A program made the position numbers and the translations under genes. The notes under the pieces were generated by a model. The model saw nothing but the letters and a program-made list of their open reading frames with translations, was not told the origin of the DNA and ran no database searches. This document shows positions 61,913 to 64,000 of a DNA stretch of 64,000 nucleotides, one piece after another (within the stretch, counting starts at the first letter, position 1; each line of letters begins with the position of its first letter). Source of the stretch: Tricholomella constricta (taxonomy: Eukaryota > Basidiomycota > Agaricomycetes > Agaricales > Lyophyllaceae); assembly GCA_013368375.1 (NCBI GenBank), contig JAACJP010000008.1:310001-374000 (forward strand), given 5' to 3'.

Positions 61913-62297
61913 GCATTGGCTGCAGCCCTCTTTCTCTTTCTCTGATTTATGCAACCCTGTAAGTAACTGATATCGAAGGCACACTGATTACATCAGCAGG
62001 CATTGCACAATTCTGAATCATGAGCATGCAAGAATATTTGGAGTCAAGGAATGCAATACAACACGTCGACCGGACGCCAGTTTCTGTCGTTCTTGCCTTA
62101 ACTGAAGAATCCATACATACCGTCAAGAGAAGCCAATTCCTGCACCGATAGTCCATCGTCGGCCGTCAGACGTGATTGGCACACGGCGACTAATCTGTGA
62201 CACCCTGCATTGTATTAAACCATGGAATCTGATAGTCTTTTGTCCCCAATACCCCAGCGTATGCCCCGGGTGTTTTCGGTCCCTGGAACCTCCTCTA
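61913..62297. promoter_or_regulatory. Divergent promoter SIM/UIM gene / DUG2
   Basis: A 385-bp region between start codons on opposite strands. No frame in it is convincing: an in-frame extension of DUG2 upstream to about 62172 has no homology-like features and is more likely 5'UTR. No TATA consensus stands out. Confidence 0.4.
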
Positions 62298-64000
62298 ATG
62301 AATTCTGGTGCAGATTCTCTCAGTCGCGACCTCCAATCCGACGCTTCCGTCCCTGCTCTCCTCCATTCTCTCCATGAACACCGAAGTTCCGTGCTCAGCC
62401 TCGCAGCAAACAAAGAGCACATTTTCTCAGGCAGTCAGAACAAGGACATATCTGTACGCTGTCTCCATACTCTTGCAGATCGTCGCTCATTGTTGTTTAT
62501 CAGGTATGGGACAAGAAGACATTCACGCTCAAGCGCACGTTACAAGGCCATACGGGGAGTGTTTTGGCTTTGGAGATAGCAAAGGAAAAGGATTGGCTAT
62601 TCAGCTCCTCGGGTATGTTCCATGTATCTGTGTATTTCACGACTGACGCGTTCCAGGGGACAGCACGATAAGAGTATGTCAATAACTGTATTCTATTGCT
62701 TCCACGTCTGACGCCTTGTAGATCTGGTGCACAGTCGATCTGATTCCCATCTACGTCCTATACCCTTATCTGGAAACCGGCGCCGGTGACCTCTTCTCCC
62801 TCGCATGGTCACCCACCCTACAAACCATCTACATCGGCTGTCAAAACACATCTCTGCAATGGCACGACTTCCATGAATCCATCGCCCCCTCTACTTCTGC
62901 TGCCTCTTCCCCATCGCTCCCGCCGTCATCTTGCGCCGACTCCATAGCATTGGGGTCCGGCACGTCTACGCCGTCCACCAGCGCCACAGTCACTCGCAAG
63001 GTCCATAAGTTCTTCGACAGTTACCCACAATACGAGCGTAAGCCCGCTGACATCTTCGCGCGAAATGGCACAGGCGGCACGAGCAGTCCTGACTTTGTAC
63101 ACGAGCTCTGTGCGCCGGTGCAGGGGTATTTAACTATCCTGGCCGGTAACGTAATTGACTCGGCACATTATGGGTACGTATATTGCATGGCGATACTAGA
63201 TGGGAACGACTCAGTGCAGCTTGCAACGGGGAGTGGTGACGAGACTGTGAAGGTATACTCGTGTTTGCAGCTGGCATTCGTTGACTTTATTGATTTTGTC
63301 GTAGTTGTGGGATTGTTTAGAGAACGGGCCGGCACTCATTCATGAATTCGAATGCTCCCATGGCGCGGTTCTTGCCCTTGTCGCTCAGGGCGATACCATA
63401 TACGCCGGATGTCAAGATGGATATGTTCAAGTGCTAGATTTGGAGACAAAGACCCTCGTGAGGACGATCATCGTCCAGGAGGTGGGTGTCATTTCGAGTG
63501 CTTTGGAAACTTGAATTAAGCCTATACCAGTGTGTCGATATATTATCCATGGCCATGATCGACTCAGACTTGTACACCTGCTCCGCAGACGGATGGGTAA
63601 AGGTGACTCCTGTCGCTTTCTTACAGTAGACTTGGCACAATGTCTGATTAACCCCCAGCGTTGGTCCGCGTCTTTCGATTGCATGGCGTCCTGGAAGGGG
63701 CATGACGGAATCGCCCTCTCTTCCATCATCACGTTCCGCAACGGGTCGGCGGATAGTGGTCTTCGCCTCGTTACAGGTGGAAACGATGAATATATCAAGG
63801 TATGAATTCTATAATCCTTCCACATCTGATTTTTACAACGCTCACGTCCATGGAGATCTGGGAGATTACTTCCCCGAAACCACGTAAGGATGTGTCGCAG
63901 TTCGGACAGGCTCATGCGATAGACGGGGTACTCCCCACCGCTGAAAACCTGTCAATCATCGGTATTTCAACTGCCTTCCAACAAGCACAATGTTGTTAAT
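62298..64000 (+). CDS. DUG2: DUG2, glutathione degradosome WD40-peptidase subunit (5' part)
   Basis: Partial, running off the window. In yeast Dug2 pairs with Dug3 to hydrolyse the gamma-glutamyl bond of glutathione in the cytosol; Dug2 has N-terminal WD40 repeats and a C-terminal M20 peptidase-like domain. Exons: 62298-62453, 62504-62612, 62657-62673, 62722-63252, 63305-63481, then further exons from about 63513. WD40 repeats are visible: SLHEHRSSVLSLAANKEHIF, VWDKKTFTLKRTLQGHTGSV, IRIWCTVDLIPIYVLYPYLE, FSLAWSPTLQTIYIGCQNTS, LATGSGDETVKLWDCLENGP, TIYAGCQDGYVQVLDLETKT and LRLVTGGNDEYIK. The combination HTGSV, SLAWSPTLQTIYIGCQNTSL and KFFDSYPQ is characteristic of Dug2 rather than a generic WD protein. 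The M20 domain would lie beyond 64000. Confidence 0.85.

Noticed and set aside
62172..62297. Upstream extension of DUG2 from 62172
   Set aside because: The extra 42 residues have no Dug2-like content, while ATG 62298 leads directly into the first WD40 blade.

Overview
The window is a gene-dense stretch of a basidiomycete nuclear genome, most likely a mushroom-forming or wood-decay Agaricomycete. The evidence is many short GT-AG introns (mostly about 50-60 bp), close spacing on both strands, a fungal Zn2Cys6 regulator with 9 exons, a GH128 glucanase, a 16-exon DUF1996 secreted protein, an N-anchored GT61 glycosyltransferase and a microsomal P450. I see no rRNA, no convincing tRNA, no CRISPR and no intact transposon. 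For most genes I rebuilt exon joins by hand and checked splice phase; in those cases the total coding length is a multiple of three.

Layout. 1.2-6.8 kb: Zn2Cys6 transcription factor, then a CHFR-like RING ubiquitin ligase (both +). 7.4-15.9 kb: a kelch-BTB Ral2-like Ras regulator (-), PDX3 (+), a class I fructose-bisphosphate aldolase (-), a small mitochondrial protein (-), a small coiled-coil protein (+) and a GH128 glucanase (-). 16.7-18.6 kb: a secreted DUF1996 protein (+), followed by about 3 kb without a gene I can support. 21.6-36.5 kb: a large Scm3-like centromere chaperone candidate (+), a Cdc25-type Ras GEF (-), EFL1/RIA1 (-) and CWF19 (+). 37-44.3 kb: a P450 (-) and the CHL1/DDX11 helicase (-). 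44.6-55.2 kb: a mitochondrial class III CoA-transferase (-), an unassigned gene (-), an SDR (+), spliceosomal PRP2/DHX16 (-) and a mitochondrial CLYBL-type lyase (-). 56-64 kb: a GT61 (-), a 1194-residue protein with SUMO- and ubiquitin-binding motifs (-), and the 5' part of DUG2 (+, cut by the window end).

Most genes are core housekeeping functions: splicing (CWF19, PRP2), 60S ribosome maturation (EFL1), sister-chromatid cohesion (CHL1) and glutathione turnover (DUG2). Two pairs may be functionally linked. The Ral2-like protein and the Cdc25-type GEF both point to Ras activation. The CoA-transferase and the CLYBL-type lyase are two of the three activities needed to break down itaconate or related C5 dicarboxylates. 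The most unusual object is the SIM/UIM protein at 58-62 kb. It carries two SUMO-interacting motifs, four intact and about three decayed ubiquitin-interacting motifs, and an internal tandem repeat of exactly 102 residues. The order SIM then UIMs resembles animal RAP80, but no similarity to RAP80 beyond that arrangement is visible.
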